DNA of 64,000 nucleotides, from contig NZ_CP118957.1 of assembly GCF_029023825.1 (NCBI RefSeq), positions 367,501 to 431,500 on the forward strand, given 5' to 3'. The notes beneath the pieces are model-generated. The model saw nothing but the letters and a program-made list of their open reading frames with translations, was not told the origin of the DNA and ran no database searches. This DNA is from Enterococcus saccharolyticus subsp. saccharolyticus (GTDB lineage Bacteria; Bacillota; Bacilli; Lactobacillales; Enterococcaceae). The translations under genes were made by a program, and so were the position numbers. Positions 52,920 to 61,520 of this stretch are shown here, one piece after another (within the stretch, counting starts at the first letter, position 1; each line of letters begins with the position of its first letter).

Positions 52920-53420
52920 ATGACGAATTTAATTGAGATAACAAAAATTTTGACAGAGAATGATGCAGAAGCAGTGGGAAATATCACACTTTTAGTGGAA
53001 CAACCAGAAAAATTTGTCTAGCAATATCCAGAGTGAATCGAAAATATGGAATTGTCACCAGATGATGAAGCAGATATTTTAACTGCCTATTGGTTGACAG
53101 GTTATGACACAGTAGCTGATTTTGGGGCATATATTGATTGGAAAGAATGGTCAGAAGAAATTATTGCTCAATTAGCACCCGGTGTACGTAAAAAAGGGTA
53201 TTCCATCGATTTAAATGCAGTGCCGATAATTGAGGACGAAACCACCGATGTTTTTTTAGAACGATTAAAAAATTATCTCAAACAACATGACTATACCTTA
53301 GCGTTTTGGGATATTGGTGGCGATAGCTATCATTTGTATATTACTCCTAAAACATCGTTTGCACACTTGGAAGCTTTAGGCAAAGAAAGTTTTATCTCAT
53401 TTTTTAACACGTATGAATGA
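52920..53420 (+). pseudogene. conserved hypothetical gene with two in-frame stops
   Basis: A strong aaggagg precedes ATG 52920. The frame reads 33 codons (NLIEITKILTENDAEAVGN), then TAG at 53019-53021 and TGA at 53034-53036, then 128 open codons with clear coding character (YWLTGYDTVADFGAYIDWKE, then LAFWDIGGDSYHLYI). The whole would be about 165 residues, acidic, soluble. No known family assigned with confidence. The downstream piece could only be made from ATG 53046, which lacks a ribosome binding site. Confidence 0.7.
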
Positions 53421-53432
53421 AGGTGTTGAACG

Positions 53433-54227
53433 TTGCGTACAGAAGAAATTCTTCCAGAAATTTATAATTTGATTCTGGCAAAAGGAACACGTGAAGGGGA
53501 AAGAACGCAACTAATGCTTGCGAAAGATGCCCTAGAACAAGCGGAAAATCCGTACGAAGCAATGGAAAAGTTGAAAGTGGCATTTCGTCCACTTGCTTTA
53601 CGCCATAACTTGACACCGGATGTCATGGATTTCTATTTGAAAATGACGGGCGAATCAGTGGATACAGCGTTGTATGATTTCACCAAGCATAAAAGTGAAG
53701 CGGCGTTTCAAGAACGTACTATTTTTGCCGGCGGTTGTTTTTGGTGTATGGTTGAACCTTTTGAAGCAAAAAAGGGCATTGTTTCTGTATTATCGGGTTA
53801 TACGGGCGGACAAATAGCCGATCCAACGTATGACCAAGTGAGCAGTGGTTTAACAGGACATGTCGAAGCCGTCGAAATTATTTTTGATACGCGCGTCATT
53901 AGTTACCGTGAGCTGGTTGACTTGTATTGGCAAATCACTGATCCAACTGATGCGTTGGGACAATTTCAAGACCGAGGGAGTCAGTATCGTCCGATTATTT
54001 TTGTTCAAACAAACCAACAACAACTAGCCGAACAAACCAAACACGAAGAAGCAATCAAATACAAACAACCGATCGTCACTGAAATTCGCCCAGCAACAGT
54101 TTTTTATCCAGCTGAAAATTACCATCAAGCATTTTATAAAAAGCAACCCAAACGTTACAAAGCAATGAAACGAGCAAGACAACAATTGCTGACCTATCAA
54201 ACTTGGAAACGTAGGTTGGGATTGTGA
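53433..54227 (+). CDS. msrA: peptide methionine sulfoxide reductase MsrA with N-terminal extension
   Basis: A 264-residue protein. Residues about 95-250 are MsrA, reducing methionine-S-sulfoxide; catalytic Cys in [13 protein letters not shown], then [14 protein letters not shown] and YHQAFYKK. Residues 1-85 form an extra helical domain ([20 protein letters not shown]-like, here [18 protein letters not shown]) absent from most MsrA. Start TTG 53433 after aaggtg. It begins 12 bases after the preceding pseudogene, so was probably cotranscribed. Confidence 0.9.
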   Translation: MRTEEILPEIYNLILAKGTREGERTQLMLAKDALEQAENPYEAMEKLKVAFRPLALRHNLTPDVMDFYLKMTGESVDTALYDFTKHKSEAAFQERTIFAGGCFWCMVEPFEAKKGIVSVLSGYTGGQIADPTYDQVSSGLTGHVEAVEIIFDTRVISYRELVDLYWQITDPTDALGQFQDRGSQYRPIIFVQTNQQQLAEQTKHEEAIKYKQPIVTEIRPATVFYPAENYHQAFYKKQPKRYKAMKRARQQLLTYQTWKRRLGL

Positions 54228-54229
54228 AA

Positions 54230-54272
54230 AAAACAAGCGAATCTCCATAAGAGACGTCGCTTGTTTTATTTT
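54230..54272. terminator. bidirectional terminator between msrA and scrR
   Basis: AAACAAGCGA pairs with TCGCTTGTTT; T-rich on both sides. Confidence 0.75.
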
Positions 54273-55249
54273 TGACTCGTCGTTCCTTCCCATAAAGAAA
54301 TGGGCAAAATATATTCAGTGTCGGTGGCTTCTTTTTTGAGACGTTGTTTTAACACTTGAATGGCAGTGGTGGCTATGTCATCAATTGGTTGAATGATGGT
54401 GGTTAAATTTGGCAAAATACTGCGGGTAATCGTGGTCCCATCATAGCCAATAACGAGCAAGTCTTCTGGAACACGTCGTTTTAATTCTTGGGCAACTTGT
54501 AAAATCAATGCGGCATCAACATCATTGGAAGCAAAAATGGCTTCGACATCCGGATAAGTTTCAAAGAGCTCATGGAACAACCGCTTTTTTTCATCGTAAG
54601 GGATGTTAAAATCCAACGTAAAAGTGATAGGATCTAATTGATTGGCACGCATAGTTTCTTCATAGGCGATACGTCGGCGTTTTGCCGGTGTTTCTAAATT
54701 AATCGGTCCATTTGTATGGACGATTTTTTTTGCGCCCATGTTAATTAAACGAGTGGTTGCTAAGACACCACCAGCGTAATTATCTGATTCAATGACTGGA
54801 ATATCTTCATTCATTATCCGATCAATAGCAACAATTGGTAAATTGGCATATTTGTACTCTTTAATGCCTTGGTTATGTGTCCCCACAATTAAGCCATCCA
54901 CTTGTTCTGAAAGCAATTGATTTAAGTAATCTGTCTCTTTTTCAGGATCATTCATTGAATTTCCGATAAGGACTTTAAATCCTTCTTGATACAATTTTTT
55001 TTCGAGAGCTTCAATCAGTTCGCCAAAGAAAGGATTGGCAACGGTTGGAAAAAGCAAGCCAATGATATTGGTTTGTTTTTTATATAGCTGTCTTGCAACA
55101 ACATTGGGTTGATAATTTAATTGCTCCATCGCAGCATGGACTTTGTCGATTGTTTCTTGACTTAAATAGCCTCGCTTGTTTAAGACACGAGAAACAGTTG
55201 TTTTGGATACTTTTGCTAATTTCGCAACATCTTCTAATTTAGGTTTCAT
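54266..55249 (-). CDS. scrR: LacI-family sucrose operon repressor
   Basis: A 327-residue LacI/GalR regulator: N-terminal helix-turn-helix (LEDVAKLAKVSKTTVSRVLN, residues 4-23), hinge helix LNYQPNVVARQLY, then the sugar-binding periplasmic-type core. Adjacent to scrK and scrB, with LacI-type operators before scrB, so it most likely represses that operon in the absence of sucrose or fructose signals. Separated from scrK by a strong hairpin, so it may also have its own promoter. Confidence 0.9.
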   Translation of the reverse strand: MKPKLEDVAKLAKVSKTTVSRVLNKRGYLSQETIDKVHAAMEQLNYQPNVVARQLYKKQTNIIGLLFPTVANPFFGELIEALEKKLYQEGFKVLIGNSMNDPEKETDYLNQLLSEQVDGLIVGTHNQGIKEYKYANLPIVAIDRIMNEDIPVIESDNYAGGVLATTRLINMGAKKIVHTNGPINLETPAKRRRIAYEETMRANQLDPITFTLDFNIPYDEKKRLFHELFETYPDVEAIFASNDVDAALILQVAQELKRRVPEDLLVIGYDGTTITRSILPNLTTIIQPIDDIATTAIQVLKQRLKKEATDTEYILPISLWEGTTSQK

Positions 55250-55319
55250 AGGCGAATCCTTTCTATGTCGATTTACTCAATATATCTATTGTAATGGATA
55301 TTGTGCTAAAGCGATAGCA

Positions 55320-55360
55320 AAATAGAAACTTCATGACTTTTGCCATGAAGTTTCTATTTG
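55320..55360 (-). terminator. terminator after scrK
   Basis: AAATAGAAACTTCATG and CATGAAGTTTCTATTT, perfect 16-base arms, eight-base loop. Confidence 0.8.
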
Positions 55361-55361
55361 C

Positions 55362-56234
55362 TTATTCTTGTGTTTGCCGTAAGCCTAATGCAAAGTTTCC
55401 TAATGTTGCAGAACCATTGTTTTGGATTAACGGTTGTGTAATAAATTGCTCTAATGGCGGTAATTCTACGTAGTCATGAAACATCTCGGTCACATATTGA
55501 CGAACTTGACTTAAAAGGGTCTCATTAATGACACTACCACCAAATACAATTTTATCTGGACGAGTAATAAGCGTTGCTTGAATAACAGCTTGCGCCAGGT
55601 AATACGCTAAAATATCCCATACCGGATCAGTTAAAGGCACAGTTTCACCTTTTTTGCCTAAACGTGCTTCAAAAGTTGGTCCTGCTACAAGCCCTTCTAA
55701 ACAATCCCCATGGAACGGGCAAATACCTTTGAAATCTAAATCATGTTCGTGGCGTTTGACAAAAGTATGGCCCATTTCTGGATGACCGCTGCCGCCAAGC
55801 AAATGCCCATCAATGACGGCACCACCACCGACACCAGTCCCTACGGTATAGTAGACCAGTGAATGGATTTTTTCATTGCTTAAGGTAGACATGATGTATT
55901 CACCATAAGCAGATCCATTTACATCTGTTGTCCAAGAAGTTGGGACATCAAAAGCTGCACGAATTTGTCCTAGTACATCCGTATTAGCCCAACCTTGTTT
56001 AGGTGTACTGGTAATGTAACCATATTTCGGTGAACTTTTACGAATTTCGATGGGACCAAATGAAGCAATTCCTAGTGCATCTAAATCAAATTGTTTAAAA
56101 TATGCAATTGTTTTTTGAATGGTTTCTTCCGGCGTTGTCGTTGGAATGGTACATTGATCTTGGATGCGATAGTCCTCATCACCAACTGCACAAACAAATT
56201 TCGTTCCACCGGCTTCAATACTTCCGATTAACAT
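55362..56234 (-). CDS. scrK: fructokinase, ROK family
   Basis: A 290-residue kinase phosphorylating the fructose released from sucrose-6-phosphate. ATP site SIEAGGTKFVCAVGD, sugar site GTGVGGGAVIDG, and a ROK zinc-binding segment (GHTFVKRHEHD, CPFHGDCLEGL). Full length. Fourteen bases after scrB in the same direction. Confidence 0.92.
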   Translation of the reverse strand: MLIGSIEAGGTKFVCAVGDEDYRIQDQCTIPTTTPEETIQKTIAYFKQFDLDALGIASFGPIEIRKSSPKYGYITSTPKQGWANTDVLGQIRAAFDVPTSWTTDVNGSAYGEYIMSTLSNEKIHSLVYYTVGTGVGGGAVIDGHLLGGSGHPEMGHTFVKRHEHDLDFKGICPFHGDCLEGLVAGPTFEARLGKKGETVPLTDPVWDILAYYLAQAVIQATLITRPDKIVFGGSVINETLLSQVRQYVTEMFHDYVELPPLEQFITQPLIQNNGSATLGNFALGLRQTQE

Positions 56235-56247
56235 CGCTTATTCCCCC

Positions 56248-57663
56248 TTATGGATATGTGACAGCATCAGCTTTTAATTGATACACAGTACTTTCTACGC
56301 TTGTTTCATTAGCAGTTGTAAGATAAACAGCTGGCTTACTTTCTGAATAGTAGCGTTCTGTAAAGACGGTTTCGCCATCATTAATGAAGATTTCCACTGA
56401 ACTAGTATCGATAAATAAATGATATTTAAGCGTATCATTCGCTTGAATGGTTCCATAGCGTGCTTCATCAGTATCGTTGCGACGTAAAACAAATTTATTT
56501 GTCTCTGCTGTATAAACAAGCGATAAAATGTCTTGCTCTTGCGCATCTTTGAACGTTAACGTAGCATCCGTTGTAGGCAATGAGAATAAAATTTCTGCGT
56601 GTGACGCATCTTTAGCAATTAAAGTTGCGTCAGAAACGGTTAATGTTTCTGTTTTGCCTTCATCTACACGCAATGCTTCTAATTCTTTGACTGGTGTCAT
56701 TACTAATTTACCATCTTTTAAGCGTAGTTCGCGAGGTAAGGTCAAAGCACCCGCCCAACCATCTTCTTTTTCAGGCATATGACTTTCCCACATCGCCATC
56801 CAACCAAAGACAATTCGACGACCGTCTGGTGCAAGCGTTGTTTGCGTAGCGTAGAAGTCATGTCCTTTATCTAATTCATGAAATTCACCACGTGTAAATT
56901 TCGCCGTTTGATAATCCATTTCGCCTACAAAATACCCTGTTTGGTAAAGATTTAAATACTTTTCTTCTTGTGGATCAATCCCTTGTGGAGAGAGCAATAA
57001 AATATCTTTGCCATCTAAGTGGAAGAAGTCTGGACATTCCCACATAAAACCTTCTCCTTTTAAATCAGTTGCTTTCGATACACTTCCTAGATAGTCCCAA
57101 GATTTTAAATCTTGAGACGCATACAAAATAGCGCGACCTAACCCATCATTTTCTTGACTACCAAGAATCATATAATAGGTTCCTTCATGTTCCCATACTT
57201 TAGGATCTCTGTAGTGATGTGTATTGTCTTCTGGTTCTTTGTCAATAATTGGATTGTTTTCATATTTTGTAAAGTGAATGCCATCTTCACTGTACGCCAT
57301 ATTTTGATTTTGCCAGAAATGATCTGGATCGCCATCATTATAATAGTGATGACCTGTATAGAAAAGATACATAATATCATCTTTGACAATGGCACTACCA
57401 GAGAAACAACCATCTTTATCTTCTGGACTACCTGGTTCTAAACCGATTGGTAATGATTCCCAATGCACTAAATCTTTACTGCGTGCATGTCCCCAATGCA
57501 TAGGACCCCATTCTGCACTGTATGGATGGTGTTGGTAAAAAATATGGTAGTAGCCTTTGAAGTAGCAAAAGCCATTTGGATCATTAATCCAACCAGTCGG
57601 TGCGGCGACATGGTAGCCTAAACGATACCTTGAGTTTGTTAATGCGATAGGTGATTTTGTCAT
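56248..57663 (-). CDS. scrB: sucrose-6-phosphate hydrolase (GH32)
   Basis: A 471-residue glycoside hydrolase family 32 enzyme with the five-blade propeller and C-terminal beta sandwich. Nucleophile Asp in GWINDPNGFCYF, stabiliser in HYRDPKVW, acid/base Glu in MWECPDFF. No signal peptide, so cytosolic, consistent with PTS-imported sucrose-6-phosphate. No sucrose PTS gene is in the window. ATG 57663 follows ggagg; the longer frame to 57819 covers the promoter and operators. Confidence 0.94.
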   Translation of the reverse strand: MTKSPIALTNSRYRLGYHVAAPTGWINDPNGFCYFKGYYHIFYQHHPYSAEWGPMHWGHARSKDLVHWESLPIGLEPGSPEDKDGCFSGSAIVKDDIMYLFYTGHHYYNDGDPDHFWQNQNMAYSEDGIHFTKYENNPIIDKEPEDNTHHYRDPKVWEHEGTYYMILGSQENDGLGRAILYASQDLKSWDYLGSVSKATDLKGEGFMWECPDFFHLDGKDILLLSPQGIDPQEEKYLNLYQTGYFVGEMDYQTAKFTRGEFHELDKGHDFYATQTTLAPDGRRIVFGWMAMWESHMPEKEDGWAGALTLPRELRLKDGKLVMTPVKELEALRVDEGKTETLTVSDATLIAKDASHAEILFSLPTTDATLTFKDAQEQDILSLVYTAETNKFVLRRNDTDEARYGTIQANDTLKYHLFIDTSSVEIFINDGETVFTERYYSESKPAVYLTTANETSVESTVYQLKADAVTYP

Positions 57664-57697
57664 AATAAAATCCTCCAAAAATTTAATTTTGATCATA

Positions 57698-57781
57698 TGA
57701 TAACCGGTTGACATATTACCAAAAGCGCTTTCTTTAAATTGGATTATAGTATAGATGATTTCATGTGTCAACCGGTTATCA
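57698..57781 (-). promoter_or_regulatory. scr promoter with two inverted LacI-type operators and cre-like site
   Basis: Operators TGATAACCGGTTGACA (57698-57713) and its reverse complement TGTCAACCGGTTATCA (57766-57781) flank the promoter. On the minus strand -35 TTGACA is inside the upstream operator (57766-57771) and -10 TATAAT is at 57743-57748, spacer 17. GAAAGCGCTTTTGG at 57719-57732 resembles a CcpA cre. ScrR bound to both operators could loop or block the polymerase. Confidence 0.9.
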
Positions 57782-57869
57782 CATTTTTTAACCGATTTCA
57801 TTTTTTGTTCGTTGTCCATAAGAAGACAAATTCACGTATAATAGAGTCAAAAGTAGAAGGAGCATCACG

Positions 57870-58688
57870 ATGACACGCACAAATTTTTCTTTGGAGATTG
57901 TTCCTCCGAATGAGCGTTTTTCCTATGAAGAAGTTCAGCAAATTTCTGAACAACTATCGAAATTACACCCCTTATTTATTGGGATTCCAAGCATCAATAA
58001 ATCGAAAATGACGGAGATGATTCGATTAGCAGGTGACATTCGAAAACTGCAAACGAATGCCTTGCCACATTTGCCCGCACGTTTTATGACAAAAAAACAA
58101 GTGCAAGATGTATTGAAAATATTACAAGAGCAAGAAGTTTTTCAATTACTAGCGGTGAGTGGGGAGGTAATGCCCCACGATCATCCGACAGGTGAATTTG
58201 CCTTTGCCAATGAGTTGAGCCATTATATCAACGAACAAACGAATCGTTTTACTATTTTGGGAACCTGTCACCCAGAACATATTGCAACAAATGAATTGGC
58301 ACAACTAGAAATGACGTACTTGCAACAAAAGGTACAAGATGGTTGTCAGCAATTTTTAACGCAACTATTTTTCGAAAATGACGGTTTTTATCGTTTACAC
58401 GACAAGTATATCAAACAGCTGACTACGCCCTTACTTGTTGGAGTCTTGCCGATCCTTAGTTACCAACAAGTGCTCAATATGGCGACACGTAATCAGTTAG
58501 CGATTCCCAGAAAACTAGCAATTTTATTAGACAAGTACCAATATGATCCAATTTCTATGCGCGCAGCAGGACTGGACTACACATTGTATCAATTAGATGA
58601 ATTAATCCATTATGGTGTAGACGGAGTGCATCTATTTACGATGAATGATGTCCCAGCAGCAGTGGAAATCTATCGAAACTTTTGGTAA
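57870..58688 (+). CDS. methylenetetrahydrofolate reductase-like protein
   Basis: A 272-residue TIM-barrel protein of the MetF family, which makes 5-methyltetrahydrofolate for methionine synthesis. Family marks: SLEIVPPNERFSYEE at the start, VFQLLAVSGE in place of the usual ALRGD, CQQFLTQLFFENDGFYRL, and VDGVHLFTMN near the end. Diverged from E. coli MetF, so true activity is likely but not certain. Monocistronic, RBS agaagg. Confidence 0.8.
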   Translation: MTRTNFSLEIVPPNERFSYEEVQQISEQLSKLHPLFIGIPSINKSKMTEMIRLAGDIRKLQTNALPHLPARFMTKKQVQDVLKILQEQEVFQLLAVSGEVMPHDHPTGEFAFANELSHYINEQTNRFTILGTCHPEHIATNELAQLEMTYLQQKVQDGCQQFLTQLFFENDGFYRLHDKYIKQLTTPLLVGVLPILSYQQVLNMATRNQLAIPRKLAILLDKYQYDPISMRAAGLDYTLYQLDELIHYGVDGVHLFTMNDVPAAVEIYRNFW

Positions 58689-58701
58689 AAACAAGATGAA
58701 A

Positions 58702-58747
58702 ATAGCCAAACGACGGAGCAGTTGTCCAATCGTTTGGCTAATTTATT
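58702..58747. terminator. terminator after the MTHFR-like gene
   Basis: TAGCCAAACGA pairs with TCGTTTGGCTA; AT-rich flanks on both strands. Confidence 0.75.
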
Positions 58748-58762
58748 TGTAAAGAGAGTTAT

Positions 58763-60157
58763 CTAATCTTCCCAACCGCACAAATTATACCCTGCACTTT
58801 TGGCTTGATTTTCAGTCATTGATGAAACAGAATGTGCATTTTTTAATCCTCGACAATGAGGGTCAAAATGGTATTTTTTCCCAGATTTTGGTGCAATATA
58901 GACCGTTTTTCCAATGGGTTTGGTTGCATTTACCGTGATGTTGACCGTTGCTGTTTTTTTGCCATCTTTGGTGGTCACTGTGATGGTTGTTTTTCCAGCT
59001 TTTTTACCTACAATTTTCCCATTAGCGTCAATTGTAGCAACTTTGGTATTAGATGATTTCCAAGTCACGCCTTTGTTGCTCGCATTAGATGGATTGAAAG
59101 TTGCTTTGACTGTGGTGGATTTTCCGACAGTGATGGTTTTAGTTGGTGCATTGATACTAACGCTCTTTACAGCAACTTTTTTCGCTTGTACAGTAATATT
59201 TGCTTTCGCAGTTTTTTTGCCGTCTGTCGTTGTTGCTGTAATGGTGACTTTGCCAGCTTTTTTCCCAATGATTTTTCCTTTACTGTCGACAGTAGCAATT
59301 TTCGAATCAGAAGAGGTCCATGACACTGTTTTAATGGTTGCGTTAGCAGGTGAGACCGTTGCTGAAACGGTCGTCGTTGCACCAATTTCAATTGTTTTAG
59401 AAGTAGGTGAGACAGAGACACCTGTGACGTTACGATTTTTAACAGTTATTTTGGCTGTCGCTGTTTTGTTCCCATTTTGGCTTTTTGCTGTAATGGTTGC
59501 GGAACCCGCTTTTTTTGCGGTGACTTTTCCTTTTGTATCCACAGTTGCGATGGCAGTATTGGAACTTGTCCAAGAGACGGCTTTATTTAACGTATTATTG
59601 GGAGCAACTGTTGCACTTAAAGTGGTCGTTTCATTGACATACAGTGATTTTTCTTTTTGAGAAATAGATACACCTGAAACAGGTGGTAATGTTGTAAGCG
59701 TAAAATGATAATTTTTGGCTGTCGTTAAATTTTGTGTATTTTTAAAACTAAAATAATATTTTCCTTTAGGTAACGATTGCTTAATAAGTGTTTGCGAAGT
59801 ACCATTGGTTACCTTTTTAGCGTTAACCAATACTTTGCCAGCACTATTGCTTAACTGAAAGGTAGCTAACTGTTCAATGGCATTGCCAGAACCATTAAAT
59901 ACTAACTGAATATCACTAGCAGTAGTTAATGTTAGTGCATAGACATCCGTATCTTGTTTCCCTGAAAAACTCCCCTGTGTTTTCTGGTTTAAGATCAGAT
60001 TGTTTGCACGTGCATTGTCACCGTTAAACTCTTTTTCCACAGTAACCGGACTTGTGGCTGCTTGGACAGAAACGGATGTAGGAACAGAAATGAAACTTGT
60101 AAAGAGACCAACTAATAGGAGTTTATTTAACACTTTTTTCCAACGATTTGTCGTCAT
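58763..60157 (-). CDS. secreted Ig-like (BIG2) repeat protein with C-terminal Cys/His motif
   Basis: A 464-residue exported protein. Signal peptide residues 1-33 (KVLNKLLLVGLFTSFISVP, then VQA). Residues about 45-150 resemble a PPC (pre-peptidase) domain. Three BIG2 Ig-like repeats of about 83 residues follow (about 155-405), each with SWTSS(N/D) or TWKSSN, IATVD and a KKAG turn. The last 45 residues (YIAPKSGKKYHFDPHCRGL, ending YNLCGWED) form a separate motif with two Cys and several His. No LPXTG anchor. Possibly cell-wall associated; function unknown. Confidence 0.8.
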   Translation of the reverse strand: MTTNRWKKVLNKLLLVGLFTSFISVPTSVSVQAATSPVTVEKEFNGDNARANNLILNQKTQGSFSGKQDTDVYALTLTTASDIQLVFNGSGNAIEQLATFQLSNSAGKVLVNAKKVTNGTSQTLIKQSLPKGKYYFSFKNTQNLTTAKNYHFTLTTLPPVSGVSISQKEKSLYVNETTTLSATVAPNNTLNKAVSWTSSNTAIATVDTKGKVTAKKAGSATITAKSQNGNKTATAKITVKNRNVTGVSVSPTSKTIEIGATTTVSATVSPANATIKTVSWTSSDSKIATVDSKGKIIGKKAGKVTITATTTDGKKTAKANITVQAKKVAVKSVSINAPTKTITVGKSTTVKATFNPSNASNKGVTWKSSNTKVATIDANGKIVGKKAGKTTITVTTKDGKKTATVNITVNATKPIGKTVYIAPKSGKKYHFDPHCRGLKNAHSVSSMTENQAKSAGYNLCGWED

Positions 60158-60322
60158 ATTTTTACCCCTTTTCTTATGAAATTACTTGAAGTATAGCGCA
60201 TCCAAACAAATAAAGCATTAAGAATTTTTAGAAAAAACGATAAATCGAAAAAAATACGTATTTTAATAAATAAAACGCATAAAAAATGCTTCCTAAGCAG
60301 CGTTGCTAGTAGTCAAATAATG

Positions 60323-60363
60323 TAAAACACACCATGACGAAAATGATCATGGTGTGTGTTTAT
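60323..60363. terminator. terminator downstream of the CorA-like gene
   Basis: AAACACACCATGA pairs with TCATGGTGTGTGTTT around about nine bases; usable on either strand. Confidence 0.75.
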
Positions 60364-61262
60364 TTCATAAATTTACGGAGAATCCAAGATAAGATTAACC
60401 AGATGACCGTACTCATAGCAATGGTGATGACCCATCCTGACGCATTATTTTCTAACGGCAGTGGCATATTCATCCCAAAAAAACCGGTAATAATCGTTGG
60501 AATCGTTAGTAAGACAGAGAGTACAGTTAAAATACGCATCGTGTCATTTAAGGTGTTGTTTAAGACATTGTTATATGTTCCTGATAATTGTTGTAAAATT
60601 TGCGCAGAAAGTCCCGTCATTTCGACTAATTGTCTCGCTTCAATGACCACGTCTTCTAATTGTTCTTTTTCGCTAGCGGTAAGTCCTTTATAAACAGCAT
60701 GTGAACGAATTTGTTCGAGTAAAACCGTATTTTGTTTGGAAGCTGCCACTAAATAGACAATCCCAATTTCTAAATCTGAAAGTAACAACAAATTTTGCTT
60801 GCTGGTTTTTTCTTTTAACTTATGATTCACAAAAATTCGTGATTTGTCCATTTCCTCAATATAAGGGAAGAATAAGTCCGTAATTAAAAATAAACTGCTA
60901 AACAAAAAACTAAAAATAGTGCTGTCAGGGAATTTTTCCAGATACTTTTCCATTTCATGAAAGACGTAGTGATTTTTCTCATTGGTGACAGTAATGAGTT
61001 GATTATCTTTGACAATAAAGGTCATCGGTAAAGTTTCGTAATGGTTATCAATTTTTTCACTATTAGGGACATTGAAAATAACAACAAGGGTCTTCGTAAT
61101 TTGGTCATAGTCTAAATGTGCGCGTTCATTTTTATCAAGCGTATAGTCGATAACTTCACTATCAATTCCATAGTTTTTGTATAGCGTTCGTAATTCAGCG
61201 CGCGAACGTGTATTTAAGTTAATCCAAGTGTTATCAATTCCAAATGCTTTTTTTGTTATCAT
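60360..61262 (-). CDS. corA: CorA-family divalent cation transporter
   Basis: A 300-residue pentameric channel-type Mg2+ (or Co2+) transporter. Large cytosolic N-terminal domain, then two C-terminal membrane helices with the signature GMN in FFGMNMPLP between them. The long helix carries TGLSAQILQQLSGTYNNVLN. ATG 61262 lies six bases after agtaggtg; GTG 61271 overlaps it. Monocistronic. Confidence 0.92.
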   Translation of the reverse strand: MITKKAFGIDNTWINLNTRSRAELRTLYKNYGIDSEVIDYTLDKNERAHLDYDQITKTLVVIFNVPNSEKIDNHYETLPMTFIVKDNQLITVTNEKNHYVFHEMEKYLEKFPDSTIFSFLFSSLFLITDLFFPYIEEMDKSRIFVNHKLKEKTSKQNLLLLSDLEIGIVYLVAASKQNTVLLEQIRSHAVYKGLTASEKEQLEDVVIEARQLVEMTGLSAQILQQLSGTYNNVLNNTLNDTMRILTVLSVLLTIPTIITGFFGMNMPLPLENNASGWVITIAMSTVIWLILSWILRKFMK

Positions 61263-61520
61263 GTGTTTCACCTACTACTGTTTTTAGCAATACGCTGTAT
61301 TCTAGCAAGCCTTGCAAGAAAAGACAAGTGAAGCCTTAAACGCTTTTTTTTCAGAGAATCAAATCTTGGATTCCCTTACAAGATAAAATGACAAAATTCT
61401 TTTATCTTTTTAGCAATTATTAGTTGTATATTTCGCCAATTTCTGTTTGAATGATACAAGAGAATTTTAGTTTATTCGAGTAGGCGCAAGTTTTTAATTT
61501 AGGTGAGGGGTAAGAGAATA
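61263..61520. other. intergenic region between divergent corA and the DUF1846 gene
   Basis: About 258 bases without a convincing gene. AGATAAAA and TTTTATCTTTTT (61381-61412) form a terminator-like hairpin on the plus strand, although no plus-strand gene precedes it nearby. This could mark a leader that attenuates the DUF1846 gene; no riboswitch class is recognised. Confidence 0.4.

Noticed and set aside
57664-57819. Longer sucrose hydrolase start
   Set aside because: It would translate across the promoter and operators and lacks a ribosome binding site.
58914-59660. Long hydrophobic plus-strand frame opposite the BIG2 gene
   Set aside because: It arises from repetitive Thr/Lys/Ala codons of the real gene read backwards; it has repeats but no start signal.
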